Source of the DNA: Posidonia oceanica
Taxonomy: Eukaryota > Streptophyta > Magnoliopsida > Alismatales > Posidoniaceae
DNA length: 64,000 nt
Direction of reading: 5' to 3'
NCBI GenBank assembly: GCA_037176725.1
Contig: JAZBRS010000059.1
Coordinates: 7,427,001 to 7,491,000 of the forward strand
In this document: piece by piece, positions 46,314 through 58,398 of the stretch
Layout: every line of letters begins with the position of its first letter
Position numbering within the stretch: the stretch's first letter is position 1
The notes under the pieces: model-generated
Databases searched by the model: none
Told to the model about the DNA's origin: nothing
What the model saw: only the letters and a program-made list of their open reading frames with translations
Program-made: the position numbers and the translations under genes

Positions 46314-46800
46314 TTAGTCGCCGCTTGCGCTAGCGACTAAGGCTAGCAACTGCTCAGTCAAAGTGTGGGAAGATCCGGGAACGAGGCCACGACTGTTAGT
46401 CGCCGGTTGAGCTGGTGGCTAATGGTCGAGGGGGTAGTGGGAAATAACTGTGGAAAAGCGGTTCAAAAGGAGCCACGATTGCTAGTCGCCGCATGGAGTG
46501 ACGCCTAATGGTCAAGGATCGTGGGGAAGACCGAGGCAGTTCCACAACCACTTAGCTGCCTGATGAGCTGGCGCCTGAGGGTTGAGGGGATCGTGGGAAG
46601 CAACCGCTGCCCACGATCACCCAGTCACCTTTCCAGCTAGCGTCCACGTGGGTCGCCTCTTAAGATGGCATTTGACTGAGCCGCCTCTCATGTGGGCACA
46701 TGTAGCAGTCGGCTGGGCAATGGGTGACGATCCTAGTCGCCTCTCTAGGAGGCAACTAACTGAGTCGCCTCCCTAGTTGGCAACTAGCAAGCTTAAGTCA
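46314..46800. repeat. Cluster of AGTCGCC / GGCGACT stem-loop motifs
   Basis: The clearest unit pairs TTAGTCGC (46314-46321) with GCGACTAA (46333-46340), perfect 8-bp arms. Looser units follow about every 60-90 bp (for example near 46397, 46484, 46550, 46735 and 46763). More copies lie at about 47983-48030, 49720-49775, 49845-49895 and 63538-63560, all in non-coding parts of the Tat-like element. Confidence 0.75.
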
Positions 46801-48162
46801 TTTCTAGCCCTTTTCCAGGGTTTTGGCCAGAGGAAACAATATAGAAGGCCGGGAAACTACAGATAGTCTATGAAATCAAGGAGGCATCTCTGTTAACTCA
46901 AATTTACTACGAATCTGAGTAGAAATGAAGGATACCCAGGGTACTCAGACTTGCCACGAGCCTGAGCGAGTTAGCTCTGCCACAGCCAACAACCTGAGTC
47001 AAGGTAGGATCAAGTGATGCTTTAAAGAAGTCAAGGAATATCTGGAAGATGTGTTATCAAAACTTAGGCACGAGATTTGGGACGCCTCAAGGTTTCTATC
47101 CTCAAAAGAACTCTCAGAAATGCGAAAATAGGATATCTACAGATGCCCCTCCTTGGAGTTGATCTTGGAACAAGATTGGGTCCAAGGCAAGAACGATGTC
47201 CTATTGAGCATTTCCTGAAAAGGGGAGCTCCATCTCAAACAATTTTGCCACTGAAGTAGCCAAAGGAAAGATAAAAAGAGGGTTTAAATTGCCATCAAAT
47301 TGGAGACTCAGGCATGGAGGGGTCAAGTCGGTTTCGGATCTTGTGTCGCAGCTGAGGTCAAGACTAGGTCAACCATGTGTGTTCCAACGGGCAAGCACTA
47401 AGGAGGAAATCGCGGGATGTTATTCCAGCACGATCGAAAGGAGAGTGTGACATCTTGTTTGAGACTTTACTCAGATTGGAATTGATAAGAGGATAGGTAT
47501 GAATTGGCTTGGTTCTAGGAGAATCACATGCCTAAAGAGTTTCTAACACTCTTGAAGAACAATGCTCCGTTCGTGCTCCACTTCCAATGATATGAGAAGA
47601 TGCATGGATGCATGATTCAAACACACGATGATAATGCAAGGTCAACACACGATGCAATGAATGGTCCATATGCTAGGTTAGGCCGGCAGGATACAGTTGG
47701 TCCCAAACCATATGGACCTATGCGAAATGAATGAATGTAATTCGTTGTGGTCAAGTGTTTTCCGTCCTTGAGTGTGATCAGCACTCTCTGGAAAGGACCG
47801 TTGTCCCACAGCTCGATTTGGCAAGTAAAGAAGTTCCGTGCAAAGAGAACCGGGTGAGGGAGTGAACCCTTCATTTGCCAACCCGATGTGTCGTCTAGTG
47901 TTCGCAGTGGTTGCGGCAGGTGGTGCGTGAACTCAAGGCAAGAGTTCACTCCTCGGCTTCGCAGTAGTCTATTCTGATGGGTTAGTCGCCTCGTGACTGG
48001 GCGGCTATGCTAGTCGCCGCTTGTTGGGGCGACACGCGATCTCTTGGCTTATTTAATTCAGAAACCGTTTTAAACCCTAATTCTTTTGATAAGGGGAGAT
48101 AAAAGACGACCGTCCTTGCTTTTTAGGAAGCATTCTGCACAAGTAAACCCTTTATCTTGACC

Positions 48163-49398
48163 ATGAAGCTTCCTTCCTTCTCTTCTTCGACCTTCCAAGT
48201 GAAGAGGGTGATTGATATCCTCAACCATTTGATGAAAGCTATCCGAGATGACCAGGTATGTTCTCCTCTTTGTCTTTGCATGCTTTTCTTTGTAGTTTTG
48301 CCTCTGAAGGTTGCTTGTTTGGGCTGTAGTAAACCTCACGGGATGCCCGGACTTCCACAATTCTTTCCAGTATACTCTGCCGTGGGTGGCTGGCTTGATC
48401 AATTGAGCAGAGGATAACAAGCATCTCTTCGGGTGCAGTGGTTTTGACAAGCTACTTGATTTGATTCGCTTGCCTGTGCTTGGCCATTGTTGCATACCTT
48501 GATGGCTTTCTAGAATGGTTCTTCCAATACCTTCAATCTTCCTTGTGGGGAGATGTTGATCACATGTGAGGAGGTGTCCTCTTTGCTTGGGTTGGCGGTG
48601 GAATCTACTAAAGCGGCAGATGATCGCTTCGCCATTTCTGTTGAGACAGTGGACTCCAGGAAAATAGGCGGGTATTTATCAATGGATCAGGAGGCTAGCA
48701 AGGCTTTGATGCACTCGGGGAGGCTCTTTCTTCGAGGCCTGTGGGAGGTTCTTAGCACCAGGCAACTTGCTGAGGCTGAGCTGTTGAAGTGCTTGTTTGT
48801 AGCAATCGGTGGCCTAGCCTTGTTTGTAGATGCAAATTTCACAATGGATCTTCACCATGTGGATCTCCTGATGTTGGTGGTTGTTTGTCCAGATTTGTGC
48901 TTGGCCCCTGCTGTGTTGGCTTACACCATGGAGGGGCTTACTAGTGCCTCTTGTTCAGGGAAATTCTTTGGTTCTCCACTGCTGCTGCACAGGTGGTTCA
49001 TGTCCCATTGCTGTTGTGATACAGATTTCGCAGGCCTGAGCTTCCATGACTCCGTTCTCCGTCTTGGACACTTGTCACTACAAGATTTTGACTTCGTTCC
49101 GAAGCTGCCTGGAGCTCATAAGGCGCGGGTGATGAGCACAGTTCACAGTGACCTTGAGCTCGTCCTAGTGGGTGCCACATCGTTAGTGCTGTATCCCATC
49201 CATCGTTGTCCACGTCTGCTGAATCAGGAGCTAGTTGTCCAGGCTGATGCAGTTCTGACCCCTCCGATCCGTGTTCGCAAGGAAGACGGTGATCGAGATG
49301 AGAGGATGGCCTTGGAGTACATAGCACGTTGGGTTTATATCGGCAAGCGAGTGTCTCTAAGTGCGCCTCGACTTTCTGCAACTGCTCGAGAGTCCTAG
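48163..49398 (+). pseudogene. Plant-mobile-domain-like gene A, antisense to the Tat-like pol
   Basis: A first exon may be 48163-48255 (MKLPSFSSSTFQVKRV...), ending at a good donor (CAG/GTATG). The main open part, 48553-49398, encodes 281 residues starting MLITCEEVSSLLGLAVE. Just upstream in the same frame, through stops, lie NGSSNTFNLPCGE and WPLLHTLMAF, so the true reading began earlier and has decayed. The phrase CGEM(L/M)IT.EEV..LLGL is typical of plant mobile domains (MAIN-like), found in host genes and in transposons. The C-terminal part (HRWFMSHCC, then RDERMALEYIARWVYIGKR) has no other motif I recognise. It is oriented against pol. Its biochemical role is unknown. Confidence 0.55.
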
Positions 49399-50084
49399 GA
49401 GGCGAAGTATGTGAAGTGGTATGCACGGTGCTGCCCCACTCCTCAGAAATATGTTGATGACCGGCGGGAATTCTTGAAGATGCTTGAGCTCAATCGCTCG
49501 AGCATGGCAATGCATGGCTGATCATGTTTTAAATTTTAAGTTGAGGTTGAGTTGAATCATGTCTTAGTTTTTAAGTTCAAACTTGGGTTGAATTATGTTT
49601 CAGTTCTTGAATTTGAGTTTGGGTTGAATTACATTTTAGCTTCTAAATTGTATTTTGTCATTTGTCAATGTATAGGCTTGTGTTTTAGAGGGGAATTGAA
49701 GGAGGAAACCCTCTACCGTTATTAGCCGCCGCTTAGTGTGGCACCCGAACCAGTCGCCTCTTTTTAAGGCGTCTAGCATCGCACCTCCTCAGAAGGTTCG
49801 AACTGAGGCGGGAAGGTTGGCGCGCGAAGAAGCTGAAGGGTCAGTCGCCGATTGCAGAGGCGTCCGACAGAGTCGCCTCTTCTTTTGGCGACCAGGGTTT
49901 GGTTCAGTAGCAAAACTGGACCGTTACCCCCTTTGTTCCAGACCTTCAAAAGTTTTCCTTTTCCTCTCTTCCTCCCTTCCGGCGATTCCCCTCTGTCCAG
50001 CGACCTCCTCCGGTGGTGCAGCAGCATCCGGCGAGCTCCGGTGGTGAAGCGGCGTGATCATCGTCTCTCCTCCTCCTTCCTCTG
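49399..50084. other. Spacer between the two mobile-domain genes
   Basis: It holds GTTGAATTATGTTT-like direct repeats (about 49550-49640) and two AGTCGCC stem-loops (49720-49775 and 49845-49895). A CT-rich stretch just upstream of 50085 looks like a plus-strand leader. No gene is visible. Confidence 0.5.
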
Positions 50085-53000
50085 ATGGCTAGCGGCAATG
50101 AAGGCGGCAGTGCGGGTGGCCCAGGCGATGGGTCTCACCGGCGGCAAAGGTAGGTTTTTCCTTCCTCTTCTCCTTCCTTTCCTCTTCCTCTTCCTTGCTG
50201 TTGGGCATCAACGGGCGACGGTGACGGCATTGGACGGTCGGAGTGGAAGGAATGGGTGCGGGCAGTAGAGGCTTTTGGGGATTTATTTTTCTGTTCTTAA
50301 ATTATGTATGTAATTAGGAGAATTAAATTTATGAATTCCATGGAAATTTTAGGTTTTAGATTTAGGTTTATTATAGAAATTTTATTTCAATTTTAGTTTA
50401 ACTAAAATCTAGTTTTTAAAAATTCAGTTTTCTGTTTTTTAGTTTAATTCTATTTTTTTAATTAATTCTATTGTTAATCTGATTTAGTTTAATTAATTCT
50501 GTTTTTAGAAATTCTGATTTAATTTAATTAATTCTGTGTTTTTTTTAAATCTGTTCTTAAGTTCTGTTTTCTTTAAAGTTTAATTAATTATGTTATTAAA
50601 TTCTGTTGTTAGTTCTATTGATTCTGTTTTTAATTATGGAAAAATCTGAATTTTAAAGTTTTAATTGTGGAATTTTAGATTTAAGTTTGGTTTAGTTTAG
50701 TTTAAGTTTATGTAAATTTAGTTGTTTAAAGCTATGTTTTAAATGTTAAATTTCCGATGTAAATGTGAAAGGAAATTTTGATGTGAATGTGAGTGTGAGA
50801 TGGGAAATTTGAATGTGAGATGGGAAATTTTGTGTGAAATGTGAATGGAAATTTTGTGTGAAATGTGAATGAAAATCCATTTTCATGGAAATTTGAATGT
50901 TTATTCAGTCTTTTTTGTGGAAATGTGTATGTATGTTGTCGATTTGCAGGAAAATAAAAATTTTTTAGTTGAAATTATAGGGGAGGTTATGGCGAATTTT
51001 TCCCAAAAATTTAAGAGATTTTATGGAATTTAGATTAATTTTGGAATTTAATTCAGAATAAAGGATTTGATGGTATTTTTGTTACCTAAATGGATTAGTG
51101 AAAGGTTTAAGTTGGTTTAGAGTTGGATTTTTAAAGTTGAATTTTAAAAGTTGAATTTTAAAGTTGGGGTTTAAAGATGACCTTTTTTAGAACTTTAAAA
51201 GATGAATTTTAAAGGTGGATTTTAAAAGATGGATTTTAAAGATGGATTCTAAAGTTGAATTTTAAAAGATGGATTTTAAAAGATGGATTTCAAAAGATGG
51301 ATTTAAAAGATGGATTTTAAAAGATGGATTTAAAGTCGAATTTTAAAAGATGGCTTTTAAATGTCGATTTTAAAAGTTGAATTAAATTGAATTTAAGTTG
51401 AATTTTAAGGATTCTTAAGGATCAATTTAAAGGGATTAGCCTTAAGGATTTTAAGTTTAAGTTGGTTAACTAAAGTGATGTCTTAAGTTTTTCTTTCTCT
51501 TTTTTAGTTGTTTGTGCGGATTACTTAATGTTTAGGGAAGCGATTAAGGAGATTATTAATGACTTTAACTGACTATGCTCTGCATGTGACACCACTTCAG
51601 GGCTTTTGACGAGGAGGCTGAGACGGGGAGAGACGAGGCCGGTCCTTCCACTGCGGAGGCGAGCTCCTCTCGTCCCCGCAAGCTTCGGGCGAGGCGTCCA
51701 CGTGCGCCATCTCCTGTCCAGCCTGAGGTTGGTGACGGGGGTGTCCCCGATTCAGGTGCGGTCCCTTCTCCTCCTAGGAGAGCCTGTACAACGATAGAGC
51801 TCGCAAAGCTAGGCCAGGTGAGGTTATTTTATGTGTTTTTGGCTTTTATTAAGTTACTTCCCTTAATTGTTATTAAGTTACTAATGTTTTTAATGTTTTC
51901 TTTTAGGCCAGATGCCATTGTCGAGTCGAGCGCGCTCTAGCTGGGAGGACTTGCATGAGACGTACATCAACCTCCTAGAGTTCCAGTGGGCGAGACTTGT
52001 AGGGATGGGCTTCGGCCACTTCTTAGAGATCATGCCCTTTGAGATTCACCTTGGACTTCTGGTTTCTTTTGCTGAGAGGTACAATAGGAGTTCCGACAGC
52101 TTCATCTTTCGCGTGGGCGAGATGATGATTACTCTGGAGGACGTAGTTCGGCTGGTGGGCTTGAGGGTTGACGAAAAGCCCGTGGTGGTGCCTTTGCAGG
52201 CCTGCTATGGTGACGCGCTATAGGCTTGTTATGGTGCACGACCTCCCCCTTCTGGTCGTTTCCATACACGCATCAACGTCAAGTGGCTGAAGGACCGACT
52301 GGACAACCTTCTTATTGTTGACGAGGTGATCCCAGACATAGTGGATCAGCAGCTCCGGCTCTTTTTGTCCATTCTATTTCATAGACTCTTTTTCGGCACA
52401 TCTTCACAGATGCTACATGCCGGCTTTGCTCCTCTCCTTCTGCATGTGGAGAGGATTGGTAGATACTCCTGGGGTTCAGCCGTGTTGGTCTATTTGATCT
52501 CTCGGCTGGAGTCCTTTGCTGCAGGCCAAACCCGCTCTCTTTCGGGCTGTCTGCCCCTTTTTCAGGTTTGTGCTTTACTTATTTAGCTTGTCTTCTGTTT
52601 AATTGCCTGCTTCTGACTTGGAATTGTTGTTTTGTGTGACAGACCTGGATCTTTGAGCACTTCGTGTACCTCCGACCTAGAGTCTTAGGAGATGGTCCCG
52701 TCGAGTTTCCCTGGGCTCGACGATGGAGTGATATGCAGTTGGCTTCGGAGCGGATTCGCCCTGTGAGACATCTGGGCCGTTTCCTGTTAGAGATCCTCCT
52801 AGAGGAGTGGGTGAGTTTCAGTGCTTAGACTCTTCTTTCCCTGCACAGTTTACTGGTTTCTGACTAATTTGTGCTTGTAGGTTGTCTGGAGACCCTACTC
52901 TGAGGGTGAGCATGCTGATGAGGAGCCCGTGGCGTGCAGTTCCCACTTGTTCTTTCGGGAGTGTTGGCTCTTTAGCCTCTTCCGGTGTCACTACAGCCAG

Positions 53001-53722
53001 GTGGGCCGCGTCCTGCGACAGTTCGGTCTTCAGCAGGTTGTTCCGGTGGCAGGTCCCGTGGATTGCTCTCGGGGATCCATTAGGGGAGATCGGACTAATA
53101 CTCCTCAGTGGTTTGAAAAGCAGCTCGAGAACTGGCACTTGGGTGGCACAGCGCCCCTTTCTGATGGTTCTGCAAAGACGGAGGCGGCGTGGAGGACCTG
53201 GTTTGATTCTCAGTTTGGCCATTTGATTGTCTTCCACCGCGCCGTCTTTTATGGTCGCTCCAATGTACCGATGGCGTTGGTCCTAGTGTGAGCGTTGGCG
53301 ACCTTCGTCATGAGTTGGGGATTGCCTACAGCCGCATTGAGGAGCTGGTAAGCAATCCCTTTTGGTGTCGTGTTATTTTACTGCTCCTTTACTTGTTCAC
53401 TTGCTTATGCATCTCCCTTGTTTATGCAGATGGATGCTTCAGAGGAGATGACTAAGGCATTCAGGACTCAGCAGGAGCAGCACTCCTTGAGAGTGGTGGA
53501 GCTGGTGCGGGAGAGGGACGAGCTCCTATCCCAGATGGACGAGTTTCGAGCACGAGTGAGTCTAGTTTTCCCTTTTAGTTGTTTGTGCCTGTTTCTGCTT
53601 GTCTAATTGTTGTCTTTGCTTTGATACAGGTTGAGGGTGCTTCAACAAGTGCAGAGCCTGCCCCTACTGCCACCACAGGTCCACAGCTAAAGAGATGGAA
53701 ATCAGAGCTCAGTAGATGCTGA
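50085..53722 (+). pseudogene. Plant-mobile-domain gene B with seven exons and coiled coil, antisense to the Tat-like pol
   Basis: Exons that join in phase are 50085-50149, 51601-51817, 51912-52565, 52643-52810, 52881-53347, 53430-53555 and 53630-53722, all with GT-AG introns. Exons 1-2 give a Gly- then Arg/Pro-rich leader. Exon 3 holds the mobile-domain core: SWEDLHETYINLLEF, FAERYNRSSDSFIF, GEMMITLEDVVRLVGL and YSWGSAVLVYLISRLESF. Exons 4-5 continue it (TWIFEHFVYLRPR, NTPQWFEKQLENWHLGG). Exon 6 is a coiled coil (EEMTKAFRTQQEQH, VRERDELLSQMDEF). Plant mobile domains occur in the MAIN family and in transposons; their mechanism is unclear. Two lesions are visible: a TAG at 52221 beside a small repeat, and a 2-bp shift near 53290. 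It lies in the integrase-to-LTR interval of the Tat-like element, on the opposite strand, so it is probably cargo of that element. Confidence 0.75.
51160..51375 (+). repeat. About 14-bp minisatellite in intron 1 of gene B
   Basis: Units close to AAGATGGATTTTAA are repeated about 14 times with single-base variation inside the 1.45-kb T-rich first intron. Looser copies reach back to about 51120. Confidence 0.85.
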
Positions 53723-54788
53723 TTGTGAGTCATCCGTGGATGCTCTAAAGATCATTATGCAAGTAATGTCTTTGTTGAGAGAGCGCACCCAAACCGTGAG
53801 ACACGCTTGAGTAGGACGCTAACTCCGAATCCTGGTGAGTCGATGGTTGCATCATCGGCCAGATCAATTCCAGTTTTCCTACTTACTAAGTTCTCACTTG
53901 TAGGTAGGTTGGATGTCTTGGTTGTTTTTTTTTAAGTTTTGTAATTTTTTGGTGTTTTGGGTTATGTAATTTTTTTGGGTTTTGGGTTATATGATTTTTT
54001 TTGGTTTTTGGGTTATATGATTTTTTTTTGTTGTTTTTGGGTTATATGATTTTTTTTAGTTTTTTGGGGTTTTCTAATGGGGAAAGATGAGTACCTATCT
54101 TAAGCATTAGCCTCGGGGTTTGCTTCAACCAAATGAATGGGCCCTACATTCGTGGACGTGTCCCTTGGGCCATGCCTGCACCCTTTTAAAGACTTTGGTT
54201 CACACACCAACCCTTACTTGGGTTGCTACTCCCTGGGCCTTTTCAGTCCTTGACCACCTGGGGGTTGCTTACTCCTTGCCTGTTAGTGAGAATAGGACAG
54301 GGGAAGTCTTGGGATATAGTGAACTCTCGATTTTGGCTTAAGCCTTGATTCCTGCTTGCCTTTCTTTAGTCCTTAATGCGTCTTTCTATGGTTTATACTT
54401 TTAGATGCACAGACAGCCGTTGTCATGCTTTTTTTTGCTCTTTGGACAGCTCTTTGTTGACCTCTTTTAGTTGGACAGTTTCTTTTACTACCTGCTTTCG
54501 TTTGTTCCTTACTTGGACAGCTTCTTTGCTGTCTTCTTTCCTCTCTGTTTGGGCGGTTTTTGCCGCTGTCTTTTCTTAACGCTTTCTAGGTAACTTTGGC
54601 AAGCAGTTTGTACTCTAAGCCTCCGCTTCGAGCCTACTTTTCCCTTACCTTCTCGTGCGATGTGTACGTGGCGACAGGACAAGGTATGGGTCCTCCCAAG
54701 TGTTCCTCTTCCTATTGGCTTTGGGAATCTCTCCCTTTTCTGGCTTGGTGTTAGGCCCTAGGTCTTTTCAATGATATAGACATGCTGA
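53723..54788. other. Spacer between gene B and the Tat-like integrase, with tandem repeat
   Basis: T-rich tandem units containing GGGTTATATGATTTTTTT occur about four times at 53935-54072. The rest (54080-54780) has no gene. Its only long open frame (54120-54341) shows no motif. Confidence 0.6.
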
Positions 54789-56180
54789 TCAAGGGTAGTA
54801 CCTTTTCAGGTGCATTGCATTCCAAGGGTCAGGAAGATCTGTTCCGTTATGGGACAATCGATAAGCATTCGCTGGATATGCAGCAACCACTATGTAGGGT
54901 CCTTCCCAGTTTGGTTTTAACTTTTCCTTAGGGTGGGGCTTATTGTAAGGCAACACTTCTTTAAGCACTAGATCACCATTTTTAAATTTGCGTTCGATTA
55001 CTTTCTTTTGGTAAACCTTGGTTAACCTTTGTTGGTAGACACGCGTATGCTCGGCGGCTACCAGCCGTTTCTCATCAAGGAGTTCTAAATGAAGGAGTAA
55101 AGCTTGCCTCTTTTCATCGGCAAACATTCTCCTATCAATCTTAACTCTTAATGAGGGGATCAGGATCTCGTATGGGACCATTGCTTCCATACCAAAGGCT
55201 AAAGCATAGGGGGTTTGACCCGTTTCCGTCCTTATGGTGGTGCGGTACGCACATAACGCATTAACAAGCTTATCTGACCAATCCCATCCCTTAGCGTCTT
55301 CTACCGTCTTTTTAATGATTTTAATTAAGGTTTTATTAGTAGCTTCTGCTTGACCGTTCCCTTACGGGTAATACGGGAAAGAGTGGTGTAGAGTGATACC
55401 AAATTTTCGGCATAACCGCTTGAACTCTTCTGAGATGAAGATTGGTCCGTTGTCTGCTACTAAGGCTTTAGACATCCCAAACCTTGCGATGATATTTCGC
55501 TGTACGAATCGGCACAGGGTTGTAGCCTTGTTGTTTGCGAACGCCTCTGCTTCTGCCCATTTGGTGAAGTATTCTGTCGCCGTTAGGATGAAAGTGTTGC
55601 CCTTTCCTTGATGGATGGGTCCCACCACATCGAAGGCCCACATGGAGAAAGGCCATGGTGTTGATAAAGCGTGAAGCGCTGAAGCTAGAGCATGGATCTT
55701 GTTGCCGTGCAGCTGGCAGCTCTTGCACCGCTTAACTTTACTTGCACAGTTGGCTTCCATGGTAGGCCAGTAGTACCCCCTTCTGATGATCATTTTAGCC
55801 ATGAATTGGGTGTCGATGTGGCCCCCACAGACTCCCTCATGCGTTTCCTTGAGAATCTTGGCTAACTCAGATGCATCCACACATCGGAGTTCGATCCCTA
55901 AGGGTGTTCTCCGAAAGAGTGTGTTGGCTCTGATGTAGTACTTCGTAGCCATCCTCCTCAGTGCTTCTTTGTCCTTGGGAGTTGCATACATCGGGAAGGT
56001 GTGATCTTGTACATAATTCTGTATGTCATAATACCACGAGTTGCCATCGTCATTTACTTCTGTAGCTCCTTGATAACAGACCTCTGTGCATATTAAGCTT
56101 TCCTGGTTCAGCTCCTCTCTGAGTTCTTGAACCCATTCGGCGGCAGACCCCACTGTTGGAGTGCTAATTCTTCGCACCAT
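54789..56180 (-). pseudogene. Integrase, Tat-like pol
   Basis: The reading is one frame with a single TAA at about 55359. The zinc-binding region (HEGVCGGH, then CKSCQLHG) is followed by the core with AFDVVGPI (first aspartate) and VADNGPIF (second aspartate). The stop falls just before GNGQAEATN (third acidic residue). The C-terminal domain follows with TGQTPYALAFGMEAMVP, VYQKKVIERKFKNGDLVL and PNWEGPYIVVAAY, ending WNAMHLKRYYP and a stop. It would insert element DNA. The lone TAA is the main defect seen. Confidence 0.9.
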
Positions 56181-56216
56181 GATGGATTGCTCGTCTGTCT
56201 CTGAGCTGAAGGGGAG

Positions 56217-56765
56217 CTAGGATGCCAATGAGGCCAATGAATCAGCCAGGATGTTGTTGCTTCTAAGTGCATGCACATACATAACCCTGTCAAATTTCTT
56301 CAGTAAGGCTTTAGCCAGGTTGCGATATTCCTGCAGCTTTGGCGAGAGGGTCTTGTATTTGTTGAGGACTTGTCGTATGACAAGCTGTGAGTCCCCAACC
56401 ACTTTTAGTTTTCTTGTCCCTAGATCGAGAGCCATTCGGAGCCCTAGAATGAGTGCCTCATATTCTGTAATGTTATTACTCGCTGAGAAGAGCAGTTGGG
56501 CTGCAGCGGGGAGAACAATACCCTCCGGAGTGAGGAGTGTTGCCCCTATCCCGGCGCCCTGTGAATTAAGCGCTCCATCGAAATGGAGGGTCCATTCTCT
56601 GATGAGTGGCATGACACTATTGATTGCCAGTATTTCCTCGTCTGGGAAGTCTGTTGATACTGGCTGATACTCTGACACAGGTAGCCCGGCGAGTTGATCC
56701 GCGATAGCTTGCCCCTTGATCGCCTTCTGAGTGATGAACTGCAGGTCGAACTCAGTAAGGAGCAT
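56217..56765 (-). pseudogene. Second, archaeal-type RNase H of the Tat-like element
   Basis: This 182-codon reading lies between the first RNase H and integrase in the same frame. It shows the full active-site set: WTLHFDGALNSQGAG (D), NITEYEALILGL (E), KVVGDSQLVI (D) and NILADSLASLAS (D). An added RNase H of this type is characteristic of Tat elements and is thought to compensate for a weakened first domain. The domain looks intact. It is separated from RT-RNase H only by a stop at about 56770 and from integrase by one at about 56217. Confidence 0.9.
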
Positions 56766-56771
56766 TTGCCA

Positions 56772-58398
56772 TCATGCTAGCCTTCCAAACAATGCTGGTT
56801 TCTCGAACATGTACTTGATAGGGTCCATCTCGGCTAAGAAGCAGACTTTGTGTGCAAGAAAATAGTGCCTGAGCTTTTGTGAGGCCCATACTAAGGCTAA
56901 GCAGTGTCTCTCGATCTGGGAGTACTTCCTCTCATATTCGATGAATGTTCTACTGAGGAAATAAACCGCTTTCTCCTTCCTCCCAATCTTATCGTGTCGT
57001 GCAAGGACGACACCCACTGAGTTATCAGTAATGGCCAAATGGAGTAGCAATGGCCTCTCGGGGACTGGAGCAGTCAATACTAGAGGGTTGAGAAGGTAGA
57101 GTTTTATCTCATTTAAGGCCTTCTGACAGGTATGATCCCACTTGAATTCTGCACCACCTTTTAAGAGCTCATAAAATGGTCTACACTTTTCCGCATGCTG
57201 AGAGATGAATCTTCGAATGAACTGTAGCCTCCCTATGAGTCCTCTGAGTTCCTTGACATTGCTTGGCGGTGGCATAGCTGTTATAGCTTTGGCTTTGGTG
57301 GGATCCACTTCTATGCCCCTTTTGCTCACTATGAAGCCGAGCAGCTTTCCGGCAGTGACCTCGAAGACATACTTCTTGGGGTTCATTCTGAGATTATACT
57401 GGTCTGCTCTTCGAAGTACTCTTTCTAGTGCTTCAAAGTGTCCCTCTCTTGTTTTTGACTTTACTAACAGATTATCCACATAGCACTCCATGCAATCGTG
57501 TATCATGTCGTGAAAGATTGCCATCATAGCCCTCTGATAAGTGGCTCCGGCGTTCTTTAATCCGAACGGCATGACTACATAGCAGTAGGTCCCCCATGGA
57601 GTGGTAAATGAGGTTTTCTCCTGATCTTCTTCTGCAAGTTTAATCTGGTTGTAACCGGAGAAACCGTCCATGAATGAGAGCATCTCATGGCCTGCAGTGT
57701 TGTCTATGAGGATGTCTATATGTGGAAGAGGGAAATCGTCTTTTGGGCATGCTTCATTGAGGTTCCTGTAGTCAATGCACACGCGCACTTTGCCATCTTT
57801 CTTCATCACTGGAACTATGTTGGCAATCCATTTTGGATATACCACAACTCTGATGAACTTTGCCTGGTGTAGCTTGTCTATCTCTTCTTTGACTTTTAGA
57901 GCAAGGTCTAGATGTAGACGCCGGAGCTTTTGCTTCGCTGTCTTAGCGCCTGGCTTGAGAGGGAGCCTGTGCTCCACCAGTAGTGAATCAAGCCCGGGTA
58001 TTTCTCCGTAGGAGAAGGCCAGTACCTTCATATATTTTTTGAGTAGTTTTTCCATTCTGGTCCGTTCACCTGAGTTGAGAGCAGAGCTTATCCGAACTAG
58101 TCTTGGATCATCTTCAGTGCCCAGATTGACTTCCTCTGTTTCTTCAGTGGCAACCTTGGTCTGCTCATCGTATTTCTTCATCATTTCTTCGAAGATGGCA
58201 GGGTCTACTGATTCTTCATCTGGGTCTTCTTCTGTATCCACCAGCTCGAAGACTTCATAGTTTCCAGTGTTTTTTCCGATGATGTTTGACACTTCTTCGA
58301 CCAGGAAGATGGCATGCGACGTGGCTAGCTTCTGTGGCAATGCTGTGGTATAGTGACATACTCTTACAGTTTGGTGATCGGTTCCTTCCTGTTCCAGC
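56772..58398 (-). pseudogene. Reverse transcriptase and first RNase H, Tat-like pol, catalytic-site mutant
   Basis: An acidic linker leads into RT: KVRVCIDYRNLNEACPKDD, PLPHIDILID, LSFMDGFSGYNQIKLAEED, MPFGLKNAGATYQRAM, then the catalytic box as CYVDNLLVKS (residues 308-317 counted from 58406). The second aspartate of the usual Y-V-D-D is asparagine, which should abolish activity. The following RNase H (HLAITDNSVGVVL, YSQIERHCLALV, AEMDPIKYM) is weakened, as in other Tat elements. I begin the exon at 58398, after a good acceptor (TGTGCAG), rather than at the GTG codon at 58406. The reading ends at a stop near 56772. Confidence 0.85.

Larger units (their letters stand above)
45601..48162. other. 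Non-coding 3' part of the Tat-like element, possibly LTR
   Basis: No coding motif is seen on either strand. The region carries the stem-loop cluster (46314-46800) and a TATA-like palindrome on the minus strand (46241-46255), which would fit an LTR promoter. The start (about 45618, TGTTTAAGAAG) could be an LTR edge next to hAT sequence, but no second copy was found. Confidence 0.4.

Noticed and set aside
54120..54579. Two plus-strand frames downstream of gene B
   Set aside because: No motif and no splice continuity with gene B, whose reading ends with TGA at 53720-53722.
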